From: an uncultured Hyphomicrobiales bacterium
Lineage (GTDB): Bacteria > Pseudomonadota > Alphaproteobacteria > Rhizobiales > Beijerinckiaceae
NCBI GenBank assembly: GCA_903916165.1
Contig: CAIWVR010000249.1
Location: forward strand, 1 to 8,568
Direction of reading: 5' to 3'
DNA length: 8,568 nt
Positions within the stretch are counted from its first letter, which is position 1; every line of letters starts with the position of its first letter. The notes beneath the pieces were generated by a model. The model ran no database searches. It saw only the letters and a list, made by a program, of their open reading frames with translations, and was not told the origin of the DNA. The position numbers were made by a program, and so were the translations under genes. Positions 7,209 through 8,568 of the stretch are shown here, piece by piece.

Positions 7209-8087
7209 TTACACCTTGGTGCCGTTCAGGACGCCATAGACCTTGCAGGCAATGCCGGTCGCCTCGTAGCCGTCATGGCCCGTGGCCTGCGCCACCGCAA
7301 ACATCTGCGACGCGAGGCTGACGAAGGGCATCGGCACTTCCATCTCGCGCGCCATGTCGAGGCCGAAGCCGACGTCCTTGGGCATCCACGACTTGCGCGG
7401 CTTGTAATTGCCGCTGACGACAACCTCCATGATACGCCGGGTCGCGATGGAATCCTGCTGCGAATTCTGCAGCACGGTCTTGAAAGTGGCGTCGTCGAGG
7501 CCGCCCTTCTTCAGCCAGCAGCCGATCTCGACAAGGCTCAGATGCTGGACAGCGGCGAGCATGGCCATCGCGTTCTTGACGAGTTTCGCCGTGCCCAGTT
7601 CGCCGACATGCAGGACCGACTTGCCCATCGCATGGAAGATCGGCTGGTATTCATCGAAGAGCGCGCGCGACCCCGACAGCCAGAGCGCGAGTTCGCCTGC
7701 TGCGGCGACCTCCTCGACGCCGCCGGCGGAGGCGTCGACAACGGCCCAGCCGTTCCCGGCAAGGGCGTCGGCGGCCGCCACAATGGTCTCCTTGTCGATG
7801 CTGCTGAAGTCGATCCAGACCTTGGCGCCGGAGGTCGCCTCATGAAGCCCGCCCTTGCCGAGGCTGACGGCGCGAACCGCTTCATTGGTCGGCAGCATCG
7901 AGAGCACGATGTCGCAGGATTCCGCGACAGCCTTCGGCGAGTCCATGAATTGCGCGCCCTGGCTCTCGAGCCCCCTGGCCTGTGCACGATTGAGATCGGT
8001 CACCACCAGCCGGTAGCCCGCCTTGATCAGGTTGGCCGCCATGCCGGCACCCATTCCGCCCGTGCCGATGAACCCCAGCGTCTTCAT
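7209..8087 (-). CDS. NAD(P)-dependent oxidoreductase, 3-hydroxyisobutyrate dehydrogenase family
   Basis: A 292-residue protein, the usual length for beta-hydroxyacid dehydrogenases, which oxidise 3-hydroxyisobutyrate or related acids or reduce semialdehydes such as tartronate semialdehyde. An N-terminal Rossmann fold starts at once with GFIGTGGMGAGMAANL (GxGxxG at G8, G10, G13). D31 at the end of the second strand suggests NAD+ rather than NADP+. MLPTNEAV (64-71) is the usual cofactor-site loop. K168 with N172 in AKLVKNAM fits the catalytic Lys and Asn, followed by a helical C-terminal domain. The substrate loop is unusual: DASAGGV (118-124) instead of DAPVSGG, so the conserved Ser appears lost or shifted. 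I chose the ATG at 8087. The frame is open further up, but the GxGxxG motif sits right after this ATG and GGGAG lies seven bases before it. The gene stands between modC and the fbp operon, and the context does not reveal its substrate. Confidence 0.88.
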   Translation of the reverse strand: MKTLGFIGTGGMGAGMAANLIKAGYRLVVTDLNRAQARGLESQGAQFMDSPKAVAESCDIVLSMLPTNEAVRAVSLGKGGLHEATSGAKVWIDFSSIDKETIVAAADALAGNGWAVVDASAGGVEEVAAAGELALWLSGSRALFDEYQPIFHAMGKSVLHVGELGTAKLVKNAMAMLAAVQHLSLVEIGCWLKKGGLDDATFKTVLQNSQQDSIATRRIMEVVVSGNYKPRKSWMPKDVGFGLDMAREMEVPMPFVSLASQMFAVAQATGHDGYEATGIACKVYGVLNGTKV

Positions 8088-8094
8088 GTTTCCA

Positions 8095-8099
8095 CTCCC
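8095..8099 (-). promoter_or_regulatory. Ribosome binding site that decides the dehydrogenase start
   Basis: GGGAG on the - strand, seven bases before the ATG at 8087. It rules out the longer in-frame extension up to 8231, which would overlap the end of modC. Confidence 0.7.
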
Positions 8100-8136
8100 T
8101 CGATTTTGTTGGTTGGTGCGCCGTATCATGTCGAAA

Positions 8137-8149
8137 CGGACAAAGTCCG
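8137..8149. repeat. Short perfect inverted repeat CGGAC-AAA-GTCCG upstream of the dehydrogenase
   Basis: A 5+3+5 palindrome lies in the 91-base gap between the modC stop and the dehydrogenase start, about 50 bases before that ATG. It could be an operator or a small hairpin after modC. No T-run follows on the - strand, so it is a poor terminator. It may also be chance in GC-rich DNA. I see no confident promoter in the gap. Confidence 0.25.
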
Positions 8150-8178
8150 CAAGGCATGACGGTGCGCGCAGCCGCTGC

Positions 8179-8568
8179 CTACCCGATCGCACCGCCGCCG
8201 CCCAGCCCCGAAGCGCGCGGTGCCTCGCCAAAGGACAGCAGGCTGATGCCTTTCACCTGTGCGTATACGTCCATGCCAGGCGCGAGCCCGAGCTCGTCCC
8301 AGGATTTTCGGGTGATCCGGGCGACAAGCCGGGCACCCGCGTCCGCGCCGCCCAGCGCCAGCAACACGTTCATGTCGTGAGCCGCGCGCTGCGCGGAGAC
8401 GATCCGGACCGGCAGGATATTCAGGATGCTGCTCGCCTGCGGGCACTTGCGGGCAAGGCTGACGTCGGCGGCGCCGATGCGCACGCGCCGCCGGTCGCCG
8501 CTGCGCGCTGCGCCCGCATGGACGATCAGCTCTCCGCCGGGCACCTCAAGGCGCACGAGACCATAGGC
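8179..8568 (-). CDS. modC: Molybdate ABC transporter ATP-binding protein ModC (C-terminal part, cut by window end)
   Basis: The last 129 residues, read in frame from the window end to the TAG at 8181-8179. There is no start in the window; the GTG at 8556 is an internal Val codon (YGLVRLEVPGGEL). The segment matches the end of ModC. It has RVRIGAADVSLA, then SILNILPVRIV, then LVARITRKSWDELGLAPGMDVYAQVKGISLL, named here by its short motifs ARITRKSWDELGLAPG and VYAQVKG. This is the molybdate-binding Mop/TOBE domain that senses intracellular molybdate and gates the transporter. The C-terminus ends in a Gly-rich tail (GLGGGGAIG). The ATPase domain, and presumably modA and modB, lie to the right of the window. 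Other Mop-domain ATPases, such as tungstate transporters, cannot be excluded. Confidence 0.85.
   Translation of the reverse strand, partial: AYGLVRLEVPGGELIVHAGAARSGDRRRVRIGAADVSLARKCPQASSILNILPVRIVSAQRAAHDMNVLLALGGADAGARLVARITRKSWDELGLAPGMDVYAQVKGISLLSFGEAPRASGLGGGGAIG

Noticed and set aside
7182..8159. Long + strand open frame (325 codons) opposite the dehydrogenase
   Set aside because: It is a shadow of a gene with a clear Rossmann motif. It starts inside the terminator hairpin and has no ribosome site or domain.
8088..8231. N-terminal extension of the dehydrogenase up to 8231
   Set aside because: It would overlap modC, and the family begins right at the ATG at 8087 with GFIGTGGMG a few residues in.

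Overview
The window (8568 bases) looks like chromosomal DNA of a GC-rich alphaproteobacterium, most likely of the Hyphomicrobiales. The clues are high-GC codon use, GTG and TTG starts at tight gene overlaps, an FbpABC-type ferric iron operon preceded by an Irr-box-like AT-rich palindrome, and a ModC-type molybdate ATPase next door. The taxonomic call is an inference; no rRNA or other marker gene is present. All clear genes are housekeeping or transport genes. I see no rRNA, tRNA, CRISPR array, insertion sequence or phage gene.

Left block, + strand (1-3242): the 3' end of an ABC ATPase of the LolD/MacB type overlaps by four bases a 1004-residue permease with two FtsX-type domains and two large extracytoplasmic domains. 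Two things are odd. The ATPase carries alanine where the catalytic Walker B glutamate belongs. The first extracytoplasmic domain of the permease carries two histidine-rich patches, suggesting a metal-linked transporter or mechanotransmitter. A strong hairpin terminator (3265-3300) closes this block and separates it from the convergent operon to its right.

Middle block, - strand (6975 down to 3324): a complete fbpA-fbpB-fbpC ferric iron importer. FbpA is a periplasmic binding protein with the expected His/Glu/Tyr/Tyr iron ligands. FbpB is a permease whose two halves are fused, with two EAA loops. FbpC is the ATPase. Both junctions are four-base overlaps with non-ATG starts (GTGA and TTGA), so translation is probably coupled. 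The AT-rich upstream region contains the palindromic operator candidate near 7058-7080.

Right block, - strand (8568 down to 7209): the C-terminal part of a ModC-type molybdate ATPase (cut by the window end), a 91-base gap, then a complete 3-hydroxyisobutyrate dehydrogenase-family oxidoreductase with an atypical active-site segment. A long hairpin terminator (7140-7185) follows it and insulates it from the iron operon.

The nearest thing to an undescribed system is the left block: a His-rich double-FtsX permease paired with an ATPase lacking its catalytic glutamate. Its remaining genes lie to the left of the window.
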